Shown in pieces: positions 32,400-40,812 of a stretch of DNA of 64,000 nt; within the stretch, counting starts at the first letter, position 1, and each line of letters begins with the position of its first letter. The DNA lies in the NCBI RefSeq assembly GCF_000773975.1, contig NZ_JRUQ01000045.1, forward strand, positions 107,621-171,620, in the 5' to 3' direction. The DNA is from Erwinia typographi (lineage in GTDB: Bacteria > Pseudomonadota > Gammaproteobacteria > Enterobacterales > Enterobacteriaceae). The position numbers and the translations under genes were made by a program. The notes below the pieces were generated by a model. The model did no database searches and was not told where the DNA came from. It saw only the letters and a program-made list of their open reading frames with translations.

Positions 32400-33425
32400 C
32401 TATCGCAGATGAGAACGACGGAGCTTCAGGCTATCCTGATGATGGAAAACGCGTTCTTCTCCCTCTGGCTGGGTCAGGCGGTAAACGGCGTCCTGGAGCA
32501 TGGCGGTTAACGGCTGCGCGTGAGTGGAGAGCTGATAGTGCGAAGATCCAGCCTGCTCAATGTCGTCATAGCCCATAATGCCCAGATGATGATGCGGTGC
32601 GTGGCTTTCCAGCGCATCCAGCGCGCCGATGGCAAGAATATCGTTTTCACAAAACAGCGCCTGGGTCCAGTCCGGTTCCGCCACCGAATTCAGATGATCT
32701 ACGAGGGCGTTAAACCCGCTGGCACGATGATAATGATTGGCTTTCAGCAGGGCGATTTGCTGATCTTCAATCCCCAACTCCAGCAGGCGATCGCGATAGC
32801 CTTCAAAGCGCAACAGCTGCGTTGACTCGGTGTCTGGCCCCTTCATATAGCCAAACCGCTGATAGCCCTGTTGATGGAGAATTTCCGCCGTTTGACGGCC
32901 AGCCTGATAGCCATCGGTATTGATCACCTGGATGTAGGGATTGTCATCATTACGGCACAGCTGTACCAGCGGGATACGGTGGATGTCCCGTGCCAGGGCA
33001 ATCAGATCGTCGCTTAGCAGCGTACCGAGAAACAACAGCCCATCAACCTGTAGCTGATCGGCCAGCGTCAGTACTGCCTCTTCGCTGCGCCGGGCGCTGA
33101 TATTCAGCAGCAGCGCCATATAACCCCGTAGCTGAAGCTGCTGAGTGATCTGATCCAGCAGCGTCAGCAGGTTAGGGTTCAGCATTTCATCGACCACCAC
33201 GCCAATCAGTCGCGAGCTTTTTTTAGACAGGCTGCGCGCCAGCAGGTTAGGGCGGTAGCCCAGCTCTTTAGCCGCCTGCTGCACGCGCTCCATTGCCTGG
33301 GCAGAAATTGACGCGCCGTCGGTAAAAGCGCGTGAGACGGTCCATTTTGAGACGCCAGCCAGCTTCGCCACATCGCTGGCGGTGACTTTGCGCAGCGCAG
33401 GCCGCCGTGAGGCTTTTTCGTTCAT
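32400..33425 (-). CDS. LacI-family transcriptional repressor
   Basis: A 341-residue LacI/GalR regulator. The HTH and hinge read VTASDVAKLAGVSKWTVSRAF...NLLARSLSKKSS, followed by a periplasmic-binding-protein-like sensor domain. The extra 14-residue basic N-terminus precedes the usual start. It is divergent from the Gfo/Idh/MocA gene. The control region contains three nearly identical palindromes centred on CCGG, the right size for LacI-family binding. The iolE-like gene follows on the same strand after 234 bp. The inducer is probably a sugar or cyclitol. Confidence 0.9.
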   Translation of the reverse strand: MNEKASRRPALRKVTASDVAKLAGVSKWTVSRAFTDGASISAQAMERVQQAAKELGYRPNLLARSLSKKSSRLIGVVVDEMLNPNLLTLLDQITQQLQLRGYMALLLNISARRSEEAVLTLADQLQVDGLLFLGTLLSDDLIALARDIHRIPLVQLCRNDDNPYIQVINTDGYQAGRQTAEILHQQGYQRFGYMKGPDTESTQLLRFEGYRDRLLELGIEDQQIALLKANHYHRASGFNALVDHLNSVAEPDWTQALFCENDILAIGALDALESHAPHHHLGIMGYDDIEQAGSSHYQLSTHAQPLTAMLQDAVYRLTQPEGEERVFHHQDSLKLRRSHLR

Positions 33426-33482
33426 GCTTTACACCGTTTTGGGAGAGAAGCCCCAGTGTAATGCATAATTCGATCCTGCTTG

Positions 33483-33496
33483 TGCAACCGGGTGCA
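33483..33496. promoter_or_regulatory. LacI-type operator 1
   Basis: TGCAACCGGGTGCA is palindromic except for one base pair and lies 58-71 bp upstream of the LacI gene start. It is the reverse complement of operator 2. Confidence 0.75.
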
Positions 33497-33602
33497 AAAA
33501 AGTTTTTTCTTGTGAGCTGGTCCGCGAATTCACCTTGAAGAGGTTTGACTTCCTGCTCATCCTCTCTGAAAGTTCACACGCCATCTCAGTCGGGTTATGT
33601 TT

Positions 33603-33616
33603 TGCACCCGGTTGCA
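33603..33616. promoter_or_regulatory. LacI-type operator 2
   Basis: TGCACCCGGTTGCA is the exact reverse complement of operator 1, 120 bp away, within the divergent control region. Confidence 0.75.
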
Positions 33617-33626
33617 TCAGGCGATT

Positions 33627-33640
33627 TGCTACCGGGTGCA
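33627..33640. promoter_or_regulatory. LacI-type operator 3
   Basis: TGCTACCGGGTGCA differs from operator 1 at one base. It starts 24 bp after operator 2 and 66 bp before the oxidoreductase start. Three copies suggest cooperative repression by looping. Confidence 0.7.
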
Positions 33641-33692
33641 AAAGGTCATCCGGTCATCCTTAATCCTGAATACACCGATAAACGAGGTCGCT

Positions 33693-34871
33693 ATGTTAAA
33701 TGGAGAGAAAAAAATCGCCCGTCCGCTGCGCTGGGCGATGATTGGAGGGGGGCGCCTGAGCCAGGTGGGGTACAAGCACCGCAGCGGCGCACTTCGTGAC
33801 AATACGGCTTTTCAACTGGTGGCTGGCGCGTTTGATATTGATGCCCAGCGCGGCCGCGATTTTGGCGTCAATATCGGCGTTGCAGCCAGCCGCTGCTACG
33901 ACAACTATTCCCAGATGTTCACCACTGAGGCAACGCGGCCCGACGGGATAGAAGTGGTGACCATTGCCACGCCGAACGGCACACACTATGAAATCACCCG
34001 AGCGGCGCTCAATGCCGGTCTGCATGTTATCTGTGAAAAACCGCTATTTTTCACCAGCGCGGAGGTCATAGAGGTAAAGCAGCTGGCGGCAGAAAAGGGG
34101 CTGATTGTCGGCGTTACCTACGGCTACTCAGGGCACCAGATGCTGCTGCAAATGCGTAAAATGATCGCCAATGGCGACATTGGCGACGTGCGTATGGTTG
34201 AGATGCAATATACCCACGGCTTCAGCGCCAACGACAGCGCCGATAAATTTTCCGACGCGCAGAAATGGCGCGTGGACCCTAAAATTGCCGGGCCGAGTTT
34301 TGTGCTGGGCGATCTCTCCACCCACACTGTTTACCTGTCTCAGCTGGTGCTGCCGGAGTTAAAATTGCAATCGCTGCTGTGCGATCGTCAGAGCTTTATT
34401 CCCTCCCGCGCCCCGCTGGAGGATAACGCGATGGTGCTGATGCATTACCACGGCGGCGCGGTAGGACGGCTTTGGACTTCAGCGATCAACGCGGGATCGA
34501 TGAACAGCCAGAAAATCCGCGTCATTGGCTCAAAGGCCAGCCTGCAATGGAGCGACTATCAGCCCAATGAGCTGGTGTACGAAGTGCAGGGACAGCCGAA
34601 TCAGGTGATGCATCACGGAATGCCCTATCTGGACGAATCCGCGCTGGCAGACGATCGTCTCGGGGCGCTGCATACCGAGGGGCTGACCGAGTCGTGGTCG
34701 AATATCTATCTGAAGTTTGCGCAAGCCATTGATGCAAAACAGCGGGGCGACGAGGCGGCGCTGAGTCAAATGGTGTATCCGGATATCGACGCCGGGCTGG
34801 AAGGGGTTCGCTGGATAGAAAACTGCGTGCGCTCCGCTGACGGCGGCTCTGTCTGGGTAAATGTCGGGTAA
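33693..34871 (+). CDS. Gfo/Idh/MocA-family NAD(P)-dependent oxidoreductase
   Basis: About 392 residues from the ATG at 33693; an upstream in-frame start would run through operators 2 and 3 and is unlikely. The N-terminal Rossmann domain has MIGGGRLSQVG, and the family active-site lysine is in HVICEKPLFF. The C-terminal alpha/beta domain has GDLSTHTVYL. The enzyme should oxidise or reduce a sugar, cyclitol or their keto form. Its regulator is the divergent LacI protein. No transporter gene lies next to the pair. Confidence 0.88.
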   Translation: MLNGEKKIARPLRWAMIGGGRLSQVGYKHRSGALRDNTAFQLVAGAFDIDAQRGRDFGVNIGVAASRCYDNYSQMFTTEATRPDGIEVVTIATPNGTHYEITRAALNAGLHVICEKPLFFTSAEVIEVKQLAAEKGLIVGVTYGYSGHQMLLQMRKMIANGDIGDVRMVEMQYTHGFSANDSADKFSDAQKWRVDPKIAGPSFVLGDLSTHTVYLSQLVLPELKLQSLLCDRQSFIPSRAPLEDNAMVLMHYHGGAVGRLWTSAINAGSMNSQKIRVIGSKASLQWSDYQPNELVYEVQGQPNQVMHHGMPYLDESALADDRLGALHTEGLTESWSNIYLKFAQAIDAKQRGDEAALSQMVYPDIDAGLEGVRWIENCVRSADGGSVWVNVG

Positions 34872-34895
34872 GCAGCCAGCCATTGCGGCGAAGGG

Positions 34896-34920
34896 AACAA
34901 AAGGGCGGATTGCTCCGCCC
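34896..34920 (-). terminator. Terminator of the glutamate dehydrogenase gene
   Basis: A 7-bp stem GGGCGGA/TCCGCCC (34903-34909, 34914-34920) is followed on the minus strand by TTTTGTT. It lies 10 bases past the stop codon. Confidence 0.8.
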
Positions 34921-34929
34921 GGTAACACT

Positions 34930-36204
34930 TTATCCCGGATAAATACCCCGGTCCTTACGCGCCATCAGAATGCGTTCGCAGGCCACGATATAGGCTGCGG
35001 TGCGCAGGCTACAGGCCTTTTCGCTGGCTTTGTCCCAGACGTGGATCATCGCTTCGGTCATGATCTTGTCCATGCGGTCATTGATCTCGCTCTCGCTCCA
35101 GAAGAAACTGGCCATGTCCTGCACCCATTCAAAGTAGCTGACCGTTACGCCACCCGCATTACAGATCACGTCCGGCACCACGGTGATGCCGCGTGAGCTC
35201 AGCATATCGTCCGCGTCGGGATAGGTTGGACCGTTTGCGCCTTCAAGCACCAGCTTACAGCTCAGCACTTCTGCCCGCTCGCGGGTGATCTGCCCCTCAA
35301 GTGCCGCAGGGATCAGGATATCCATCTGGGTAGTCCAGAACGCTTCGCTGGCAATCTCTTCTGCGCCAGGGAAACCGGCAATGATTTTATTGCTGCTTTG
35401 CCATTCGCCTAGCGCCACCAGGTCGATGCCGCCCGCGTTGAACAGCGTTGCGGAGTGGTCCTGTACCACCACCACGCGGGCGCCCGCAGCGACAAACAGA
35501 CGGGCGGCTTCGCTGCCGACGTTACCAAACCCCTGCACGGCGATTTTTGCGCCTTCAATCTCAATGCCTGAGCGGCGGGCAACTTCGCGGCCGGTAATGA
35601 ACACGCCGCGACCGGTGGCTTTTTCACGGCCCAGCGAGCCGCCAAGATGGATCGGCTTGCCGGTGACCACGCCGGTGACCGTGGTGCCGTGATTCATGGA
35701 ATAGGTATCCATCATCCACGCCATGACCTTGGAATTGGTGCCGACGTCCGGCGCAGGAATATCTTTCTGCGGGCCAATAATCAGGCCAATTTCGCTGGTA
35801 TAACGGCGAGTCAGACGTTCCAGCTCGCCTTCAGAAAGTTTGAAAGGATCGACGCGAATACCGCCCTTAGCCCCGCCGTAAGGCAGGTTAACCGCCGCAC
35901 ACTTAATGGTCATCCACGCGGAGAGCGCCATCACTTCATTCAGATCAACGTCAGGATGGTAGCGAACGCCGCCTTTGCCCGGTCCGCGGGAAAGATTGTG
36001 CTGCACGCGAAAACCTTCGAAGTGGCGAATGCTGCCATCGTCCATCTGCAACGGGATGTCGACAATCAGCGCGCGTTTAGGATGACGGAGCGTATCAATC
36101 CAGCGGGTCAAATCGCCCAGGTAGGGCGCCACGCGGTCGATTTGCTGTAAGTAGGTTGACCAGGCCGTTGTGCTGCCTTCTGAAACGTAAGATAGCTTAT
36201 CCAT
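34930..36204 (-). CDS. Glutamate dehydrogenase of the Glu/Leu/Phe/Val dehydrogenase type
   Basis: A 424-residue enzyme that interconverts glutamate with 2-oxoglutarate and ammonia. The substrate lysines are in [11 protein letters not shown] and PYGGAKGGI, the catalytic Asp in [10 protein letters not shown], and the dinucleotide motif is [11 protein letters not shown]. It follows the RocG/GudB-like subfamily of about 420 residues rather than the 447-residue E. coli GdhA. It may therefore serve catabolism as well as assimilation. Coenzyme preference cannot be read safely. AAAGG lies before the ATG. It is monocistronic, with its own terminator. Confidence 0.9.
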   Translation of the reverse strand: MDKLSYVSEGSTTAWSTYLQQIDRVAPYLGDLTRWIDTLRHPKRALIVDIPLQMDDGSIRHFEGFRVQHNLSRGPGKGGVRYHPDVDLNEVMALSAWMTIKCAAVNLPYGGAKGGIRVDPFKLSEGELERLTRRYTSEIGLIIGPQKDIPAPDVGTNSKVMAWMMDTYSMNHGTTVTGVVTGKPIHLGGSLGREKATGRGVFITGREVARRSGIEIEGAKIAVQGFGNVGSEAARLFVAAGARVVVVQDHSATLFNAGGIDLVALGEWQSSNKIIAGFPGAEEIASEAFWTTQMDILIPAALEGQITRERAEVLSCKLVLEGANGPTYPDADDMLSSRGITVVPDVICNAGGVTVSYFEWVQDMASFFWSESEINDRMDKIMTEAMIHVWDKASEKACSLRTAAYIVACERILMARKDRGIYPG

Positions 36205-36703
36205 AACAAACCTTTTGTTAAATAGTGATATGTACTGCGTAATGGCGACATGTTTAGTTCATCTGACTTGTACGGTAGCGAATTTACCATTATATCGACG
36301 TTTCTAATCTGTTAATTTAGTGTGAAGTTTGGTGGTAAATCCGGGGTGGTCCGCGCTATTTCGAATAAATAATTACCCCATCGGGCACAGCAAAAGGGAA
36401 GATGAGAAGTATTCTCATAGTTATGCAGCAAAAGTGCATAGCGGTCGCTTTGGCTTTATTTATCAGAACTTTGAATGCGATCAAACTTTGCGGTGTCTGA
36501 GGGGGCGTGAGCGGGAAAAATGGTCGGCGGGACGGACCGGCAGCGCCTTCCGCTGGCGCCACATTTCTTGTTACATTATAACAGCTATATTTTTTTAACT
36601 TCGTTAAACTCCTGTTTCTTTACTTTGTCAGAGACTTTGCTTACGCAATACTGTGGCAGCTTTCAGAACCTTTACGTTCTGTTTCTGGCATGACATTCAC
36701 GCG
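36205..36703. other. Intergenic region between the glutamate dehydrogenase gene and eptB
   Basis: This 499-bp region separates divergent genes and must carry both promoters. I see no credible gene in it. A hairpin CAGAAC/GTTCTG (36664-36669, 36676-36681) lies in the eptB leader, about 25 bases before the start. No RNA gene was recognised. Confidence 0.45.
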
Positions 36704-38377
36704 ATGACGAAGAACCAGATGAAAAAACTGTTTTTTTTGACCCAGTTCAGGGTCTGTTGTTTTATTGCTTTCTATATTGGGGTCCTGCTTAATCTGCCCA
36801 TTTTTTTCCGCCGTTTTCACCAGTTGCAAAATGACGCGGTCCTGTCTACGGGTATTGAAATACTGGCAGCCTTTATGCTGGTACTGTTCATCTCGCTACT
36901 GCTCTCTCTGACTGGCCGCTGGCTGTACAGAGCAGGGGTGACGCTGCTGGTGATTTTCTCCGTTGCCGCCAGCTACTACATGATTTTCTTCAACGTCGAC
37001 ATTGGTTACGGCATTATCGCCTCGGTGATGGCTACCGATAGCCTGGACCTGTCAAAGGAGTCAGTTGGCTGGCATTTTCTGATCTGGGTGGCGCTGGTAA
37101 GCGTGCTGCCGCTGCTGCTGATTTGGCTGTCGCCAATGCCGGAAGCGTCACTCCGCCGCAGCAATGGCATCGCTTTTCTGCGCCGCACCGGCGTTATGCT
37201 GGCCGCAGGACTTTGCTGCTGGCTGCCGCTGAAGGTGATGGGCCACCATCAGGATCGTCTTGATAAGCAGCACAACAGGATGATGGCAAGCTACGGCGGC
37301 GTGGTGGCGGGAACCTATTCCCCGTCTAACTGGCTGTCGGGCGTGGGCCTGCTGGCTTACAGCAGCTGGAGCCAGGCCGAAGACAGCCGTAACCTGTACG
37401 ATCCGGCCGCGCACTTTACCTACAAGCCGCCAAAAGACGTTAACGACCTTTACGTCGTCTTTGTAATTGGTGAAAGCGCGCGGCGCGACCATATGGGTCT
37501 TTACGGCTACGACCGTGATAACACGCCAAATCTGGATAAAGAACCGAATCTTGCGGCGCTGCAGGGCTACTCCTGCGATACCTCGACCAAGCTCTCTCTG
37601 CGCTGTATGTTCGTCAGAGAAGGCGGGGCGTCGGAAGCGCCGCAGCGCACGCTCAAAGAGATGAACGTATTTTCCGTGCTGAAAAAACAGGGTTTCTCCT
37701 CTGAGCTGTTCTCCATGCAGAGCGAGGCCTGGTTTTATAATAAAGTCATGGCGGACGATTACGCGCTGCGCGAAACCATTCAGTCCGAAAAGCGCAACGT
37801 GGGTAAGCCCATTGACGATATGGCGCTGGTTAGCGAATTGAAAGATTCTCTCGATCGCCATCCACAGGGTAAACATCTGGTTATCCTGCACACCAAAGGC
37901 TCTCACTACCTCTACACGGAACGCTATCCGCGCTCGTTTGCGCGCTACCAGCCGGAATGCCAGGGTATTGACGATCAGTGTTCTACCGAAGAGATGGTGA
38001 ATTCCTACGATAACAGCCTGCTGTACACCGATTACGTGCTTGAGCAGGTCTTTAACCAGCTGCGTGACAAGAACGCGATTGTGTTTTATGCCTCGGATCA
38101 CGGCGAGTCGATTTCGAAAAACATGCACTTCCACGGTACGCCACGCAATCAGGCGCCGATGGCTCAGCGCTCGGTGCCGATCATGGTTTGGGCGTCGGAT
38201 AAGTTCCTGCAACAGCCTGACAACGCCACCGCCTTCCAGCAGTTGAAAACGCTGGCGAAGGATAAAACCCCGGTATTCCATGAGAAGCTGTTCGACAGCA
38301 TTCTCGGCTGTATTGGCTATACCTCTCCGGACGGCGGTATCAACGCGTTACGCAACTGGTGCCACGCTAAGTCTTAA
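36704..38377 (+). CDS. eptB: Kdo2-lipid A phosphoethanolamine 7''-transferase EptB
   Basis: About 557 residues; an inner-membrane enzyme that adds phosphoethanolamine to the outer Kdo of lipopolysaccharide. Five N-terminal helices are followed by a periplasmic sulfatase-like domain: metal site FVIGESARRDHMGLYGY, the nucleophilic Thr in CDTSTKLSLRCMF, HTKGSH, and ASDHGESI. Resemblance to E. coli EptB is strong to the very end (GCIGYTSPDGGIN...NWCH), which excludes EptA. Starts at 36704 or 36719 are both possible, and neither has a strong ribosome site. Such a modification lowers the negative charge of the LPS core. Confidence 0.92.
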   Translation: MTKNQMKKLFFLTQFRVCCFIAFYIGVLLNLPIFFRRFHQLQNDAVLSTGIEILAAFMLVLFISLLLSLTGRWLYRAGVTLLVIFSVAASYYMIFFNVDIGYGIIASVMATDSLDLSKESVGWHFLIWVALVSVLPLLLIWLSPMPEASLRRSNGIAFLRRTGVMLAAGLCCWLPLKVMGHHQDRLDKQHNRMMASYGGVVAGTYSPSNWLSGVGLLAYSSWSQAEDSRNLYDPAAHFTYKPPKDVNDLYVVFVIGESARRDHMGLYGYDRDNTPNLDKEPNLAALQGYSCDTSTKLSLRCMFVREGGASEAPQRTLKEMNVFSVLKKQGFSSELFSMQSEAWFYNKVMADDYALRETIQSEKRNVGKPIDDMALVSELKDSLDRHPQGKHLVILHTKGSHYLYTERYPRSFARYQPECQGIDDQCSTEEMVNSYDNSLLYTDYVLEQVFNQLRDKNAIVFYASDHGESISKNMHFHGTPRNQAPMAQRSVPIMVWASDKFLQQPDNATAFQQLKTLAKDKTPVFHEKLFDSILGCIGYTSPDGGINALRNWCHAKS

Positions 38378-38383
38378 TCTTGC

Positions 38384-38403
38384 GGGAGGCCGCTGCGCCT
38401 CCC
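38384..38403 (+). terminator. Hairpin after eptB, probable terminator
   Basis: A 7-bp stem GGGAGGC/GCCTCCC lies just after the stop, with a pyrimidine-rich but not pure-T tail. Confidence 0.55.
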
Positions 38404-38499
38404 TCACTTCCTCTTTCGCAGCCTGTTAAGCATTCCCCATGCCATTGCTCGCAGAGTAAGCAACCGGCTAAGTGAAAAGGCATCCTTAACCCGTTAATT

Positions 38500-38528
38500 T
38501 TGCCTGAACCGACACAAGCGGGTATTCT
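38500..38528 (+). promoter_or_regulatory. Sigma-70-type promoter of fabV
   Basis: A -35 TTGCCT (38500-38505) and a -10 TATTCT (38523-38528) are separated by 17 bp, 41 bp before the fabV start codon. Confidence 0.6.
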
Positions 38529-38568
38529 ACTGCCCATATTTACTGTGACAGTATCAATTGAGGTCGAC

Positions 38569-39765
38569 ATGATTATTAAACCACGCATTCGTGGCTTTAT
38601 CTGTGTTACTGCCCATCCGGCGGGTTGCAAAGCTAACGTTGAAAAACAAATCGAGTACGTTACCAGCCACGGCAACATTGCCAACGGTCCGAAAAAGGTG
38701 CTGGTGATTGGCGCGTCAACCGGTTACGGCCTTGCGGCGCGCATCTCTGCGGCTTTCGGCTGTGAGGCGGCGACGCTGGGCGTATTTTTTGAACGCGCAG
38801 GCGAAGAGACCAAACCGGCTACCGCTGGCTGGTACAACTCCGCCGCGTTTGAAGAGTTTGCTGAAGCCAAAGGCCTGTACGCCAAAAGCATCAACGGCGA
38901 CGCCTACTCCGATGCGGTGAAGCAGAAGACCATTGAGCTGATCAAACAGGACCTGGGGCAGGTGGATCTGGTGGTTTACAGCCTGGCTGCGCCACGCCGC
39001 ACCCATCCTAAAACCGGTGAAGTGTTCAACTCAACCCTGAAGCCAGTGGGTAAAACGCTGACCACTCGCGGCCTGAACACCGATAAAGAAACTATCTCCG
39101 ATATCACGCTGGAACCGGCTTCTCAGGAAGAAATTGACGGAACCGTAGCGGTGATGGGCGGTGAAGACTGGCAGATGTGGATTGACGATCTGAACGCCGC
39201 AGGCGTGCTGGCTGACGGCGCAAAAACCACCGCCTTTACCTACCTCGGCGAGCAGATTACCCACGATATCTACTGGAATGGGTCGATCGGCGAAGCGAAG
39301 AAGGATCTGGACAAGCGCGTGCTGACCATCCGCGACACGCTGGCTAAAAAAGGCGGCGACGCGCGCGTTTCCGTGCTGAAAGCCGTTGTTACTCAGGCCA
39401 GCTCGGCTATCCCGGTGATGCCACTTTACCTTGCGCTGCTGTTTAAAGTGATGAAGGCAAAGGGCACGCATGAAGGCTGCATCGAGCAGGTTTACGGTCT
39501 GTTCAAAGACAGCCTGTATAACGCTGCGCCAATTCTGGATGACGTCGGCCGCCTGCGAGCGGACTACAAAGAGCTGACGCCAGAAGTGCAGGATGAAGTG
39601 GTGAAGCTGTGGCCTACTGTCACCAACGAAAACCTGAATCAGCTGACCGACTTTGTCGGCTACAAAACCGAATTTATGCAGCTGTTCGGTTTTGGGCTGC
39701 AGGGCGTGGATTATGACGCTGACGTTAACCCGGACGTGAAGATCAAAAATCTGGTCCAGCTGTAA
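38569..39765 (+). CDS. fabV: Enoyl-ACP reductase FabV
   Basis: A 398-residue NADH-dependent trans-2-enoyl-ACP/CoA reductase that performs the last step of each fatty-acid elongation cycle. It starts [20 protein letters not shown] behind GAGG. The catalytic pair is Y235 and K244 ([10 protein letters not shown], the Y-x8-K spacing that defines FabV). The glycine-rich motif [13 protein letters not shown] is extended, and [11 protein letters not shown] is a family hallmark. FabV enzymes tolerate triclosan far better than FabI. Whether a fabI gene exists elsewhere is unknown. It has its own promoter and a very strong terminator. Confidence 0.95.
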   Translation: MIIKPRIRGFICVTAHPAGCKANVEKQIEYVTSHGNIANGPKKVLVIGASTGYGLAARISAAFGCEAATLGVFFERAGEETKPATAGWYNSAAFEEFAEAKGLYAKSINGDAYSDAVKQKTIELIKQDLGQVDLVVYSLAAPRRTHPKTGEVFNSTLKPVGKTLTTRGLNTDKETISDITLEPASQEEIDGTVAVMGGEDWQMWIDDLNAAGVLADGAKTTAFTYLGEQITHDIYWNGSIGEAKKDLDKRVLTIRDTLAKKGGDARVSVLKAVVTQASSAIPVMPLYLALLFKVMKAKGTHEGCIEQVYGLFKDSLYNAAPILDDVGRLRADYKELTPEVQDEVVKLWPTVTNENLNQLTDFVGYKTEFMQLFGFGLQGVDYDADVNPDVKIKNLVQL

Positions 39766-39783
39766 TCCCTGATTTTCGCCTTT

Positions 39784-39814
39784 AAAAAGCCTGTCTGCCG
39801 ACAGGCTTTTTTTT
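39784..39814. terminator. Strong bidirectional terminator between fabV and ptrR
   Basis: A 12-bp stem AAAAAGCCTGTC/GACAGGCTTTTT with loop TGCC is followed by TTT. The A-run on the other side serves the converging ptrR gene. Confidence 0.92.
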
Positions 39815-40680
39815 CACCTCTGCTTTCCGGTATCCATCAGGGCGATCATCGCCTCGAGGTTAGCCGGGCGGTTTCCTTTGCGCCACACCAGCCAGATATG
39901 CAGATGCCCGCGCGCTTCCGCCAGCGGCCAGGCCAGCACGCTGTCCCTGCCGGGCATACTTTGCAGCATACTTTTGGGGATCATCGCCAGTCCGGCGCCC
40001 GCGCTGACGCAGGCGACAATGCCATGATAAGACTCCATTTCAAAAATCTTGCCGGGCGCGGCGTTATCCACTGCGAACCAGTTCTCAAACAGCCGTCGGT
40101 ATGAGCAGTTGGCGCGAAACGCGTAGATGGTGGCGCCGTTAATATCCGCCGCGCAGCTCACCGCCGGATGATTAAGGGAAGAGATCAGCACCATTTCTTC
40201 GGCAAAAGCCGGAACGCCTTCCAACTGAGGGTGCTTCGGCGGGCCGTCAATAAACACCGCGCTGAAACGGCCTGCCAGCAGTCCTTCCGTCATCTCGCCG
40301 GAAGGGCCGGTAGAGAGATCCAGCTCAACCTCAGGCCAGGCCTGATGATAGCGGGCGATCAGTGGAGGAAGACGCACGGCAGCGGTACTCTCTATCGCCC
40401 CCAGCGTGAAGATGCCGGTAGGGTGCTGACCGGAAACCCGCTCTCTCGCTTCTTCAGTCAGCGCCAGAATCCTGCCCGCGTAATCCTGTAGCGTGCGGCC
40501 GGCATCGGTAATATGCAGCCGGAGTTTTTCCCTGTTGAACAGCGCCACGCCCAGTTCGTCCTCCAGCTGGCGCAGGCGCGTGGAGATATTCGACGGCACC
40601 CGGTGCAGCCGAGCGGCGGCGGCGGTGACGCTGCCTTCTTGCGCAATCGCGCGGAACACTTCCAGCTGGGTCAGATCCAT
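39814..40680 (-). CDS. ptrR: LysR-family regulator PtrR (YneJ)
   Basis: A 288-residue LysR regulator. The HTH region (EGSVTAAAARLHRVPSNISTRLRQLEDELG) and the sensor domain (FSLGA-like start TLGAIESTAAVRLP, then TIYAFRANCSYRRLFENWF and MESYHGIVACV) follow E. coli PtrR/YneJ throughout. It is divergent from sad, as in E. coli, where PtrR represses sad and responds to putrescine-degradation intermediates. The 126-bp spacer should hold its site. It ends at the strong terminator shared with fabV. Confidence 0.92.
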   Translation of the reverse strand: MDLTQLEVFRAIAQEGSVTAAAARLHRVPSNISTRLRQLEDELGVALFNREKLRLHITDAGRTLQDYAGRILALTEEARERVSGQHPTGIFTLGAIESTAAVRLPPLIARYHQAWPEVELDLSTGPSGEMTEGLLAGRFSAVFIDGPPKHPQLEGVPAFAEEMVLISSLNHPAVSCAADINGATIYAFRANCSYRRLFENWFAVDNAAPGKIFEMESYHGIVACVSAGAGLAMIPKSMLQSMPGRDSVLAWPLAEARGHLHIWLVWRKGNRPANLEAMIALMDTGKQR

Positions 40681-40778
40681 AATCTTCTCAATTTGAGCAG
40701 GATATTTTCATTATTATTCATTTTTCAGGAAATACGCGCAAGCCTATGATTAAGTCATCTTCCGCTCACCCATTGCTT

Positions 40779-40794
40779 CGGGCCCGCCGGCCCG
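40779..40794 (+). promoter_or_regulatory. Hairpin directly before the sad ribosome site
   Basis: CGGGCC-CGCC-GGCCCG forms a very stable 6-bp stem ending six bases before AGGAGA (40801-40806). It could affect translation of sad or protect the mRNA end. Confidence 0.4.
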
Positions 40795-40812
40795 CAGACC
40801 AGGAGAATGTTT

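Noticed and set aside
36205..36703. A small RNA such as MgrR before eptB
   Set aside because: MgrR controls eptB in E. coli, but nothing in this spacer shows a terminator-ended transcript or the expected sequence.
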